Positions 44,823 to 56,824 of a DNA stretch of 64,000 bases are shown one piece after another; within the stretch, counting starts at the first letter, position 1; every line of letters starts with the position of its first letter. Source of the stretch: Seiridium cupressi (Eukaryota > Ascomycota > Sordariomycetes > Amphisphaeriales > Sporocadaceae); contig JARVKI010000040.1 in assembly GCA_036674765.1 (NCBI GenBank), positions 186,001-250,000 of the forward strand. The letters run 5' to 3'. The notes below the pieces were generated by a model. It was not told the origin of the DNA. It saw only the letters and a program-made list of their open reading frames with translations, and did no database searches. The translations under genes were made by a program, and so were the position numbers.

Positions 44823-47100
44823 ACGGACTAGATGATTATGAATCGGCGTTCAAGATTCGCATGCGTTGTTTACTGATGAAACTCTTGGAATGGAAAAGAG
44901 ACTCGCATCTTGCGGCAGGACGGCATGGATCTGCATTAGGTATAAAGAATTGCCTATACCAAATCCCCTAGCGGGAGAACCATATACTTAATACACATGA
45001 AGATATTTACCACGTCATGGCAGCGAGATGGTGTTTCCAGCTCGCCCTCTCCAACAACTCTTCAGCACCGTCAGCCTTGCGAGAGGCCTCCAAACATTCG
45101 TGCATCATAAAGTTGCGAATGAAAGCATATGACATGGGTCCAATCCTCGCACCGGACCAGGCAGGACTTACCGAACAAGCCACTGGAAAGCTTCATTAAC
45201 AAATCTCCTATTCCCAGATGCAGCCACTTAAGGTGATGGAAGCGTCCCGAGCGTTCCCAATATGACAAAGTGGTCTTCACGCGCCAATCCCGTCCCCTGA
45301 TTTGGGACCCGGTTTGCCCTTTTATGGATAATGACGGATAATGACTACGCGGCCTCGGTTCTCGGATGACAAGCGGCTAAGCTCCGCTTACATAATACAT
45401 TTATGCATGACAATCTTCCTTGTTTTTTTTTCCTGCTCTTTCCATGTCTACTACCTTCTAGAAGACAGGTGAAGAAAGCCAGAAAGCAAGAAAATATGTA
45501 ATTGTGAGCTGTGGACCATCCGAGCCCCGGCGCCGAACGTTAGGGGCTTGGCTCTTTTATGCACTTTATGCACTTGGATTATGCATGGTGCTTTAGGGAC
45601 CCTCTATGCAATAATACATTGATAGAAACTATCTCTTCCGGAAAGTCTATTGAAACTAGATGGACATCAGGGAGTACGGATCCACACATATCGCACTTGT
45701 ATCGCTATAGGGCAGAAAACCCCCGGCTCTGTATACGTGTACTTAGGTACCGTGACCATGACCTTACCCCTTTGTATCCCACGAGGATTACCAGCCTGCT
45801 TCTCGTGAGCTAGGTAGCACTTCCGAGAGTGAAGCCGTGACAGTGATAACGTCCACCTCCGGGGCATATGCGAGCCAGTGTTTGACATTGTCTGCATCGC
45901 AGAACTCCAACCGTGATCGCTGCCTCGGTATTCTTCGGGACGGCCAAGCAAGATGTCCACAGGGGGGTCTCAGCCTCCGGCACTTTCTACATCGCCTGGC
46001 GTCGCCTTTGGTTCCAGCAATATGGTCGTCTGCTTACAGTAGGCATTGATTTCCTCAAAACTTCCATGCTGATAGGCTTATCTTGTGCAGAATCACCAAG
46101 GCTTTCTCCAATAGTATCTTTTTCGGCACCTTTGGGTTTCTACTAGCAGCCCCGGCCGGCAGTTTTGCCACGCAGCACTTACTGCCACAATATCAGGACG
46201 ATCTCCCTCTCGTGTTTTCTTTGAAGGACACGATCACGATTACGAAAGGTACAATTTATGTATGCACTTAGCACGGGTTGTGAGAGGTTAGATCCCTGTC
46301 GCAGCTCGGAAAGTCTCCGAGCCGGTGTAATATGAGAGGAGCCATCGAGGAGACATAAAGAGGTTTTCACCTGGGCGCAGTTGGCGCGGGGCTCGCCGGC
46401 TGCCAGATTCCGGAGCATGCCTTCGAATGCCGCCGACATGAGTCAATCTGAGTTGATTTGCGGACTTGTTAACGAGTGCGGGATGCGCTGCTCAGCGCTT
46501 GTCAAAGTTTATGATGACATATCTGCCCAAACGCCCTACTTTGTCCCATGTGTGTGTGCACAGGCCAGTCATCACTATCCATCTCGCAGCCCACTGCCGT
46601 CCCGTCCTATTGATAATTGCACTCTCGGCTTCGACGCGTACCGATTGCTCACTGTTCGTTTCTGCCTGGTCAACCTTGTAGGCTTATTTCGGTTGGTGAT
46701 TCGTGTTCTCATTTGATCTCGACTCGACTCACCTCAACTCAAGCTCAGCTCGCCCGCGCTCTCCATCCACAGCGACAGCCCCTCCAAAGTGCAGAGGATA
46801 GATACGCAATAGCCTTTTGAAACCAGGGCTTTACCGGGTCTATTCACCTCGACGGCCACGTGCATTCGTAGGACTATAACCCATCTTGTGTATGAGTTGT
46901 AGCCCACATCTTCACCACCAAACCTTGTATTGCCCAAGGATATTGTGGTCGCAATTTTGCGACAAATTAGACGAGAGGCGATCTTTGCTGGCGGCGCCGC
47001 GGTCTTGTCGGACCCCGATTTCTGGGGCACCCGACCGACGGCCTACATAGAGTTAGCGGAGGAAGGGTTCAAAACTAACCTTGAATGAAGCACATTCAAC
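44823..47100. other. Gene-free stretch, 2.3 kb
   Basis: No gene is supported. It holds a short tandem TTATGCAC repeat near 45557-45573 and a CTCGACTC-like degenerate repeat at about 46717-46755 upstream of the regulator gene. Confidence 0.5.
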
Positions 47101-49505
47101 ATGTCGACGACCTCATCGGGGATGGGGAAATTCCCCAGGGTTCTGTGAGCATGCATTCGTCCCTACTCTGCAATCACGATCGCTGATGGCTGGGAAGCGC
47201 ATGTGTTTTGTGTCAACACCGTAAGATCAAATGTGACAGGCACAGCCCTTGTTCCAATTGCCTCAAAGTGAGTGTGCCCGTTTCCCCACGGCCTGGAGGG
47301 GCTTGGTGATACTGACGCTTTACACCTTGACCAAGGCTGGTGTGACCTGTACGCCCAGCACTCCTGCACCTGCTCGCAAGAGACGGAGGCCAAACCAGGA
47401 TCTGCAACAGCGACTCGCAAGATGCGAAGAGCTTCTGCAGGAATATGCAACGGCAAAACCACCCAGCACAAGCAACGAACCCTCAAGCCCGGAGGAGCCC
47501 TGGAAATCCATGGGCAAGTTAGTCGTTGATGATGACGGGGTGCGTTTTATGGATAGCTTCCTCTGGGCAACCGTGCATGATGAGGTATGTTCTCCATCAT
47601 CCCACAATCAAGTTCGCATACGAGGAGACGGACAGCACAAGATCACCTTGGCTCTGTGCATGCATAAGCCGTCACTGCTAACCCTGGTCAGGTTCGTGCT
47701 ATGCGAGAAATCATCGATCAAGATGAGAAGGAGGAAGAAAGCTCCAGCACAACCCCAGCAGACGGATTGACTCCGGATCATCATACAGGTCTTCTCTTCT
47801 CAAATGACTCGGACGCGAATCTTGACGAATTGTATCCCAATCCGACACATGTCTTCCGCCTCTGGCACACTTTCCTTGAAAGAGTCAACCCCATCACCAA
47901 GGTGATACACGTTCCCACCGTTCAACCGTTGGTCGTTGAGGCCGCTACAAATCTGCCCAACTTGCCAAAGAATGTGGAAGCCTTGCTCTTCTCCATATAC
48001 ACCCTTGGCGTCGTTGCCATGACAGAGTCGGAATGTATCGCTGTTCTCGGGCAGTCGAAAGATGATGCTTTCGCTCGCTTCTCCAAGGGAGCACGGATAT
48101 CATTCATGCGAGCAGGTATCTTGCACAAATACGACCTCGTTGTTTTGCAGGCGTTAGTCCTATATTTGGTATGTTCATCGGATGGTCATCACATAGTGGC
48201 AGCTCAGCAGATATTAACCTCACATTCTAGACTTCCCTCATGGGTCGTTATGATCGCCACGCGGCGTGGATTCTCAACGGAGTCATCATTCGCATCGCTC
48301 AAAAAATGGGACTGCATCGCGACGGAGAGCTATTGGGGCTATCTCCGTTCGATACAGAGATGCGCCGCCGGGTTTGGTGGCAGATTATCCTGCTCGATGC
48401 TGTCTACGCCATGATGTCAGGCTTTGGGCAGTCCATGCTGCCTCGTCACTGGAATACAAAGGAACCAAGCAACGTCAATGATGCCGATCTTTTCCCAACC
48501 ATGACCAAGGTAGAATCCAAAGAAGGACCCACAGACATGATCCTTTGTTTGATCAGCTACGAAATAGCCAGGCTACTTTCTGAGTTTCCCGGTCTTGAGA
48601 ACGTCATACTACAAAACGAGCTTGCGACAACCAACGGTCCCGCAACATCCGAAATACAGGCAGCCCAAGCACGCATCAATGACCTCGATGAAAGTATTGG
48701 GGAGATACTCAGAAAATATGGCGACCCGTCCATGGGCCCGCTTCACGAGCTTGCAGCTTTGCAAGGGCGTAATGTGATACACAAACTACGAGAGCTCATA
48801 CGCCCGCCCCGAGAGCAACCAGAGTGGGGAACGGAAGTGCTCACACCCAAGGACAACTTGTTTAAAATTGCTGTATCGGGCGGCGAGCACTCATTGGAAA
48901 CGTACAGGCAGGTTGCGGGTGGGGGGACTTTTATGTGGTTTGGTAAGTCGAGCGATCGAAACGTCCTGAGTCTTAAATATCCTAATTCCACTATAGTCAA
49001 AATACATTTCCAAGTTGAGGTGTTTCAATTCCTGATCGGCCAACTTTGCTCGCGTACTAGCGGGAAACTTGTTGACAGAGCCTGGGCGGTGGTCGAAGAT
49101 ATCTTCCGATATCATGGCGAGTTTTTGAAGTTGTCGATCAAGACCCATGCAGCGCTGGCTCTAGTCACGATCAAGGCATGGAGGAAGCGCGAGGAGGCTT
49201 TGCGTTTATCCACAGGCGAAATCCCGGAGACACCTTGGTATATCATCCGGCTACGTGAGCTGTTGGGTCCTGGATATGACGTCCAAGACAGCGGCAGCGA
49301 AGCGACCATGTCGCCGTCAACACAATCTGTTAGTGCTCCTGGCACATCGTCAAGCAGCGCTGATATGCCATGGGATCAAATGCTGGGTTTTGTCGATTCG
49401 CCGGCCATGAGCTGGGACATATTCGGGCAAAATAGTCAGCCAGCGGTCAATTATAGCGCATACAGTGGGATGGGGCCATATCCGACGATGAATGGCTGGA
49501 TGTAG
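47101..49505 (+). CDS. Zn2Cys6 transcription factor (fungal-specific)
   Basis: Six exons (47101-47144, 47198-47267, 47336-47584, 47692-48168, 48231-48942, 48997-49505) give 686 residues. The N-terminal zinc cluster is Cys17, Cys20, Cys27, Cys33, Cys36, Cys43 (C-x2-C-x6-C-x5-C-x2-C-x6-C), assembled from three small exons. A basic linker and short coiled coil follow (RKRRRPNQDLQQRLARCEEL). The fungal_trans domain (PF04082-like) spans about 145-500, with LHRDGELLGLSPFDTEMRRR and WWQIILLDAVYA. The C-terminus is Ser-rich and probably activating. The last intron (54 nt) is in phase without a stop, so its retention would add 18 residues. It lies 1.3 kb upstream of an MFS pump on the same strand, which suggests local control of efflux (inference). 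The target is unknown. Confidence 0.9.
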
Positions 49506-49793
49506 ATTACGGTACCATGTACGGATGTCCGCAGGCGTTTATATAGAGGCCGATCAGTGATGGCCATTCAAGGAAAATCTCCATTGCCAACCATGACTAC
49601 GATTGTCAAACATGCGCTTTGGTGTGAAAAAATGCTCAAATACTCCTTGGTTTGGTCAAAAGCATTGATGATACATCGACTCATTCATCGAAGTAGTCAC
49701 GAGAAGTTGCATCACAAAATGAAATTCTTACTACAACCAATTGACGGTAAGTGGTGAGGTCAAATGCGAATCTCCAGGTCGCCAGATTGATCA

Positions 49794-49843
49794 TACCCTG
49801 GAAGACGACCGTGCAGTTCGGTCGTCCACAAGTCTTCAGGGTA
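49794..49843. repeat. Interrupted inverted repeat with CCG-N7-CGG core
   Basis: GACGACCG (49804-49811) and CGGTCGTC (49819-49826) are perfect complements around 7 nt. Outer arms TACCCTGGAA and TTCAGGGTA also pair, with one bulge. The core reads CCG-N7-CGG, a form that Zn2Cys6 dimers can bind. Confidence 0.75.
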
Positions 49844-50045
49844 GGCACTCAAAGGCCAGGGTCGGCTACAATGCTGACCCGACCATATCTGTGCCATGGC
49901 GTCACTGCGTGTTTGGTCTTCTCAATGGAACCAAAGTCAGGTTCTCCTTACACTCGATCAGCCCTAGCGATCCTGGATTTTCGTACTCGGAGCAGAGCGG
50001 AAGTGACCCTCATTGGGTGGCTCGCGTAAGAATGTAACAAACCCC

Positions 50046-50082
50046 GGGTTTTGTCGCAAAGCCTCAAACCGCGACAAAACCC
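50046..50082. repeat. Perfect 12-bp inverted repeat, 13-nt spacer
   Basis: GGGTTTTGTCGC at 50046-50057 and GCGACAAAACCC at 50071-50082 are exact complements. It lies about 700 nt before the MFS start codon. Confidence 0.85.
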
Positions 50083-50786
50083 TGTCGTTCGGAGTTTTCA
50101 AATAGTGCGGCTGCCAACCAGCTACCAGTTACCCAGGCACCCATTTCCCACACAGCTTCTAGGCTCATTGGGCTGGCTGGCTATTGCTGGTCTAATTTAC
50201 TGCTTATTTCGTACGCGCGCAACCAATTGGGTCGGGCATTTCTACCGTCCGGGCGCTCAACGTCAGGCCCGGCTGTGATTGGCGCTACCGGCTACGAGCA
50301 GCTCGGTTCGGGGCCGAGTCCCTGGCTTGTCGTGCGCCATGAGTCTGAATTACTAACCATTTCGGTCTGGCATGAGTCCAGAGCCATGGACTGGCATTCC
50401 ACGTGCGGGTCGCTGCAACCACATTATGGCCCATTTGCGGCCATACCGGTCTTTAAGGTGACCGAACACCGATCATCTTTCAATATCGGCCAGTCGGTGG
50501 CACTACGCCGTGGGCCTCGTAGCTAATATATTTGATTAGACTCTCAGCCCGTTATGTGGTTGCCATGGCTGCGTTTTCTCATTCTTGTCTCAGAAATATA
50601 CTTAACCTACAGAACACGTACTGTCTCGTGGCTCACAGTAGTTATCCAAAGTCTCGAAGACTGTTGACGGCCACATCAGCGACGCCCGCGACAGCCAGGA
50701 TTCACCTTGCACTCCGCCACAGAACTATAAGCTTTCCGGACCGGTAGTGACGATCCACAAACACCCGACGTAAAAAGGATTCGGCC

Positions 50787-52896
50787 ATGCCATTCGGTCT
50801 TGGCAAGAAAAAGCCGGCCGTCGAAACGGCAGGCGACGACACAGACGCGACAGCAGTACAAGTAGATCCAGCCACAAACAACGACGAAACGATTGCCTCG
50901 CCGGCGCCGCAAGGAAACAACGATGCAGTCGCCAAGACAGTATCTCGAGCGTCAACGACGCACGAGTACCCATCAGGTCTTCGTCTCGCTTTGCTCATGG
51001 TCTCCATCTTCATCAGCATGTTCCTGGTTGCTCTTGATCGATTAATCATTTCGACGGCATGTCTTTCTTTCATATTTCTTCTATATACACCTGTGCCCCC
51101 CCCCCCTGCTCTCCAGAGTGGATGCACAGATGATCTACAATGGCCTAAAGAGCTCCAAAAAATAATAATTTCCACTACGCGACAACCACTGACACGGAGT
51201 TTGCAGGCCATTCCCCAGATCACCGATGACTTCAAGTCTCTACAAGATGTCGGATGGTACGGCTCAGCATACCTGCTCACGACCGCTTCTTTCCAGTTGA
51301 TGTTTGGAAAACTCTATACTTTTTTTGCGGTCAAGACCATTTTCATGGCAACCGTCTTGCTCTTCGAGATTGGTTCAGCCATATGTGGAGCTGCCCCTAA
51401 TTCGGCCGTTTTCATCGTCGGCCGTGCAATTGCTGGTGTAGGAGCAGCAGGTATTTTCTCTGGTGTCGTGAGTAAAATCGACTCCTGGTTTCCTCGACAT
51501 CGCTGACTCTGTGCATACTAGATCATCATCATCGTGTATGCTGTGCCGTTGCACAAGCGCCCGCTGTATCAGGGTCTCTTCGGCGCCATATTCGGCCTCG
51601 CGTCTGTGATTGGGCCTCTTGTAGGCGGCGCCTTCACCTCCAACGTCTCGTGGAGATGGTGCTTCTACATCAACCTTCCATTTGGCGGCGTTGCTCTTGT
51701 TGTTATCGCCTTCTTGCTTACGATACCGGACCGGGAGACGACCAAGCTACCACTCAAGGAGAAGCTCGCACAGCTCGATGCAGTCGGCACCACCGTGTTG
51801 ATCCCTGGTGTTGTCTGCCTTCTGTTGGCTCTGCAGTGGGGTGGCCTGGACTATGCCTGGAACAGTGGCCGTATCATCGCGCTGTTGACTCTGGGAATCG
51901 TCCTGTTGTTGTGTTTCTGCGTCGTGCAGGTCTACATGCCAAAGACCGCAACTCTGCCCCCACGAATTTTCAAGCAGCGTAGTATCCTGGCCGGTTTCTG
52001 GGCAACTCTTTGCATTGGTTCCCAGATGATGATTTTTGGTATGTCTCCTGACTTTCGATAATGAAGATGCGAAGACTGACTTTCGATTAGTTTACTTTTT
52101 ACCAATCTGGTTCCAGGCGATCAAGGAGGTCTCCGCTGTCGACTCTGGAATCCGGCTGCTCCCGTTGACCTTGTCCATGGTTGTTGCTTCCATGACTACT
52201 GGTATCTTCACTTCAAAGATTGGTTACTATACTCCATTCATAATCGTTGGAACGTGTCTGCTGTCCATAGGCGCTGGACTTCTTACCACGCTTCAAGTCG
52301 ATACGGGTGAGGGAAAGTGGATTGGATACCAGATCTTGTACGGTTTCGGTATGGGCTTTTCAATCCAGGCGCCGAACCTGGCCGCGCAGACCGTTCTTCC
52401 AACCAAAGACGTACCCATCGGGACATCCCTCATGTTCTTCAGCCAGCTGCTGGGAGGAGCTATTTTCATATCTGTCGGCGAAAACGTCCTTAACACCCAG
52501 CTCGTGGATAGGCTTAGCGCTCTGCCCAACTTCAATGTTGGCCTCGTCATCAAAAACGGAGCTACAACGCTAGCAAGCTCCGTTCCCGCGAATCTCCTCG
52601 GGACGGTGCTGGAAGCCTACAATGAATCACTGCGCAAGTGCTTTCAAATCGGTCTCATCATGTCCTGCCTCACCATTTTCGGTGCAGCAGCCATGGAGTG
52701 GAGGAGCGTGAAGAAGGATCAACCGAAGAAGAATGCCGCTGCCGAGGCCGATGCTGAGAAGGGCAGGAATGAGCAGCCAGACGATGGGGCTAGATCGGAT
52801 GCCGAGACCGCAAATGTAGTAGCAGACGGTGTAGAGAAGGAGACGGCCGCGGCGGCTGAGCCCCTGCCGGTGAGGACGACGAAGGAGAGTGTTTGA
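50787..52896 (+). CDS. MFS multidrug/toxin efflux transporter, DHA2-like 14-TM
   Basis: Four exons (50787-51056, 51207-51467, 51522-52038, 52091-52896) give 617 residues. Features seen are a polar N-terminus (1-65), [21 protein letters not shown] in helix 1-2, [19 protein letters not shown], the antiporter motif [14 protein letters not shown] and [14 protein letters not shown], then about 14 helices and an acidic, Lys/Ala-rich C-tail. These are marks of the fungal DHA2 drug:H+ antiporters (relatives of GliA and AflT). It should export a toxic compound across the plasma membrane. Intron 1 (51057-51206) appears to use a GC donor, since no GT donor keeps the frame; it contains a C12-13 run. The neighbouring Zn2Cys6 gene may control it. 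No biosynthetic enzymes are adjacent, so a detoxification role is as likely as a metabolite cluster. Confidence 0.93.
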
Positions 52897-54070
52897 TTGT
52901 GATACCCTTTGACGAGCACGCATTATATTATGGCGCGTGGCATCATCGTTGCTGATGATTCATGGAGCATACAAAACGGCGTTTATGGAACAATCTCATC
53001 TCTATGTAAAAGACATAGATGTGCTGGCGTTGGGACGCATAGGCGGGCATTCTCCTCTGGAAAGACAAATAAGATTTAATTAATAACTGAGAAATAATCC
53101 TGATGATATCCGAGCCTCATACGAAAGATATGCCCCTAGAATTGATGGTGTGATATTGAAGAGTTGGCTTTTACATTTGTACTTGGGGTGAAGCAAGTTG
53201 TTAATTAAATGTAATCATGACTACGCTCACATGTTATTTCAGAGGAAAAAAGATTATGTAAGGTAAAGTGGCCCAGAAGAGCCTGATCGCTGTTTCCACC
53301 TGCCGGATGCTGTATGTGGGGATTCGATGTTGAGGCCAATCACGTCGCTATACTCCACTTGAACTCAATGGCTTGAAAGATGCGACGCCGAAACCCCAAA
53401 CTACTGCGCGCCCTGGGCCAATGATTCCGCATGCAGTCAGTATTCTGCCCTGATCTACGACCCATGCTCCAGTCTTTCCCCCCTGTCGCACCGTCTGAAT
53501 ACGCGCTTCGCCGCTCTCTATTCTACAGATCTTCATCTTGCCCCTGACTAACTAGGCAACTAACTCAGTGCTAGGTAGACGACGGGCCGCCAGTGCATTG
53601 TGCCTGAGCGGGCTCCCTTTCACTCTGTGCAGAACAAGGGAGTTCGTCTGGAATGCCAAGAAGCAAGGAGAAAAGGCATACATACAATGCGATTCAGTTC
53701 CTTTTACCTTTCGGCTCGTTTCCAGATGTGCTGCTTTGTTTTCCCGCGCTCTGCATGAATAGAAAGTTTCGTTTCGCCGACCCCTGCAAAAGCAAAACCC
53801 TTGGGCCTTTCTACCTCTCTGCCTTCTCTTCGAAGCAGTGCCTTTCCTTCCTTAGATTTAATATCGGCTCTTTGCAAGTTGATCTTGCACCCTAATACTG
53901 CTGCTGGTAAGGAGGAACAGGCTTCTTGAAACGATCTGCCATTCATTTTCATCATCGAAACATATATTTTGGATTAGCATACCTTTCGTCACATTCTCTC
54001 AATCCGACATACAGTCACCACGCATACTCGTCATCCTATACTTTCACATAACAGTCATCTCAACACAAAC
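52897..54070. other. Intergenic region, 1.2 kb
   Basis: MFS 3' region followed by the promoter and C/T-rich leader (about 53980-54068) of the small membrane-protein gene. No further gene is supported. Confidence 0.5.
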
Positions 54071-54619
54071 ATGGCCCAAGACACCGAGCCGTTAGTGGTA
54101 GACTCTATCTGGCTCCCGTGCTACGTGGTCCTCGCCCTGATCCCCGTGGTCTTCGTCTGCGTCGCGACCTACTCCGTCTGGCGGGACCGGCGGACACGCG
54201 CAAAATACGACATCGAGGCCATCAAGGTCACATACGCCAGATATTGGTCGTCCTCCTACCAGGACCACCGCAAAAGTTCCGCCAAGCCCAGGGCGCCTAT
54301 ACCTACCTTGCCGGTCAACAGGGCTGGTCCAAAGCTGCATGCAAGCGTTCTTCCACCGCCTTCGCCGAATGGGTTCACATCGTATGGAAGCGCCAGCAAC
54401 TCGAAATTTGCGCGTCTGCTTGAACAGCGCCCGCATCAGCGCCCGGGGATGTTGGAGCCGGTAGTCCCCAGGAGCCCAGCGGCGCCGGCGTGGACGGGAA
54501 GAGACCCAGGTCCGGGCAACTACGCCGGCATGCACGGCGGAAATCTGCATCCCCAGGCTGGAGGACATGGGCCCTGGATGAAGGGCACTGGCGAGGATTA
54601 TGAGGGCCATTTTATTTGA
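54071..54619 (+). CDS. Small single-TM protein, function unknown
   Basis: A single exon of 182 codons. One hydrophobic helix lies near the N-terminus (YVVLALIPVVFVCVATYSVW, about 18-37), followed at once by the basic stop-transfer WRDRRTRAK. The remaining ~140 residues are Pro-, Gly- and Ser-rich and disordered, ending MKGTGEDYEGHFI. With no cleavable signal peptide, it is probably a type III-like membrane protein with a cytosolic tail. Codon use resembles its coding neighbours, and a C/T-rich leader precedes the ATG. I recognise no family. Confidence 0.75.
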   Translation: MAQDTEPLVVDSIWLPCYVVLALIPVVFVCVATYSVWRDRRTRAKYDIEAIKVTYARYWSSSYQDHRKSSAKPRAPIPTLPVNRAGPKLHASVLPPPSPNGFTSYGSASNSKFARLLEQRPHQRPGMLEPVVPRSPAAPAWTGRDPGPGNYAGMHGGNLHPQAGGHGPWMKGTGEDYEGHFI

Positions 54620-55057
54620 TCAGTCGGCGGAACAAGCCGATAGAAAGAAAGAAAATAAGTATAAACAAATATACCAATATATGACCTGTATGAACGCAGT
54701 ATTCTCCTTCTGCATCAAGTGCGGAAAATTCTTCCTTCTCTTCGTCAATATGAAAGTTAGCTAATGGCTTTTTCTTCAAGTACCGCACGCTTGGTTATTT
54801 TCTCACAATGTAGAACTTTCGTTTCCGCGTCTGCGAGCAAGAATGCAGATTCTGCTCCTGGCTGCCACTGATGCGCACAATAGCATCACGAAAAAGGCAG
54901 AGCAAGTTGAAAGTTCTTGACATAAATACAGCCGCCTCGGTCGTTATCTATAGGCACACCTACCCTCATTTCGACTTGCGACGAACTGATCCCAGTTCCC
55001 ATTCCAAAGTTTACACTGCCACTGTGCCCATTCCACGATCAAACGTCATCTGACACA
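54620..55057. other. Intergenic region, 0.44 kb
   Basis: 3' region of the membrane-protein gene and promoter of the secreted-protein gene, with a TATA-like CATAAATA near 54922. Nothing else seen. Confidence 0.5.
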
Positions 55058-55703
55058 ATGCGAGCGGCCGAGTTTTCCATAGCTTTCGTGGCCTTGGTCA
55101 GTTGCGCTCTCGCGCTTCCTTCCCTCGGACATGGTAGTCCCGCTGAGCTGCAAGCTGGGGACAGGGCCGGTCTCGTGGCGGATAAAGCATTGCCTAGTCA
55201 TACCGTTGACGAGTCTTTCGTCTACACTGATAACACGGAAGACGGAGCGACGCACACGATCCACATCAGAAGTAAGAAACCCCTGCGTTGTCATTAAAAG
55301 GTTTGAAAAGAAACAGCAGAACACTGACAGCAAGACAGACGAGCAACCCGCGCACAACGCGAGCAACACCACCGCCAGCCTCGAGGAGCAGCTGGCCGAG
55401 GCCCAGCGGCTCCGAATGGAGCTCGAGGACCTGCAGCTCCGCATTGAGATCCTGGACTGCTGGGACGGGCACAAGAACGACGGCTGGGGCAACTGGGACT
55501 GCGACGGCATCAACATATGGCGCACGACGCTGTACCCCGACGCCAACAACCCGTTCACTTGCTGGCAGATTGCCGACGCCCAGGCGAGGCAGAAGCTCGC
55601 CGATCTCGAGTGGGACCCGAGGACGAACGTGTTCCACGCCGTGACGGAGAGGAACACGTGCAGGCATGGCTTCAGCGCCGTGGCAAGAGGCCACCAGGGC
55701 TGA
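55058..55703 (+). CDS. Small secreted protein, effector-like, with coiled coil and four Cys
   Basis: Two exons (55058-55271, 55339-55703) give 192 residues. A clear signal peptide (FSIAFVALVSCALALP, cut near 20) is followed by a polar stretch, two N-glycosylation sites (NASNTT), a short amphipathic coiled coil (LEEQLAEAQRLRMELEDLQL) and a C-terminal Trp-rich domain with four cysteines (LDCWDG, DCDGINIW, FTCWQI, NTCRHG). The acceptor AAGACAG at 55338 was chosen because it alone keeps both frames open and in phase; it drops the Lys-rich read-through. The intron is 67 nt. The four mature cysteines could form two disulfides. No family recognised. Such proteins are common effector or cell-wall candidates (inference). 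Confidence 0.8.
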
Positions 55704-56824
55704 GGGCCGTCGTATCGAGTGGTAGACGTCGACGGCAGTTTCGAGCCTAGGAGCATCGTCATCCGAGAGGAGGGGATGGTACCGGAAGAGCAAGGTCAGA
55801 ACATAATCCTCTCTGGTTCTAAGGTATAGGACAGCATTATGATTAGGCGGCTAGATTTATCCTTCTGTGGTGGATGATGGTGTAATCATCATCAATCCCG
55901 GAACCCTGTAATAAGAACTTTACTATCTTCAACTGGTCTTTATTATATGTGATTCTACATAAGTGTATCCCCCACAAGGGGCCCGTGAAGTAAGCATCAA
56001 TCCATGTTTCAAGGTTTTCGATAGACAAGCCATCGGTAGATATGATGCTGACACGAGCGCTAGTGCCTGATGAGGCGGTTAAGCAAGGCAATGCATCTTA
56101 TGATCGCCACTCAATTCATGCGCTGACTGCTCGGCGCTTCACGATAGCTTACCTAATACTCCCTGTAGCTTCTCAGTCACCATATATGAGCACATATTTC
56201 ATGCGGATAATAGGCAAGCAGGCAGTGCTCACAAGTTCATTCGCCAATGAATTGAAGCAAAATGCGAAGAGGGCTCAGAGAAACATATCATCCTGCCTCG
56301 TTCAATGTTACAACAAGGCCTTCTAACAAGTATGCCTATCCTTCACAAATGGTCATGAGTGTGCGAATTGATCAAAACAGATTGTGGGCTCGCAATGCGC
56401 TCTCTTTACGAGAGGTGCTGTTGTGTTGCCGTGATGATGCTCTAGTATGGTAAATTTGTGCCTCTTGTTAGAGGTTGCGAGCAGTAAGCTCTACCAGACA
56501 TTATGCCGCATATGCTCCTTGGTCTTATGCGCAAAGAGGAATGCCGCCACTGTGATATGCTCAAAGTCCCAGCCCATGTTCATGAAAGAGTAACTCCCAA
56601 CGCCGTCCGAATCCTGTGCCTAAAACAAGTGCCGTTTTGCCTTCTAGTCCGTCACGAGGACAAGTATATACAATAAATCGAATCGAACTCCAACAAGGGT
56701 GTCGATACGTGGTGGCCGAGAAGTCGACTAGAGAAAGTGTGGCCATGTACGGGAGACCATGGCCCGTAGCTGCTTTGCCTGTGTGGCGAAAGACAAAAAA
56801 GAGAGACGTTCCTTCATGGAAGCC
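55704..56824. other. Intergenic region, 1.1 kb
   Basis: Convergent 3' regions of the secreted protein and the single-TM protein. Only chance frames are seen. Confidence 0.5.

Larger units (their letters stand above)
49506..50786. promoter_or_regulatory. Region between regulator and MFS pump, with two inverted repeats
   Basis: About 1.3 kb with no supported gene. It contains the 3' end of the regulator gene, two strong inverted repeats (49794-49843 and 50046-50082) and the MFS promoter. Confidence 0.55.
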
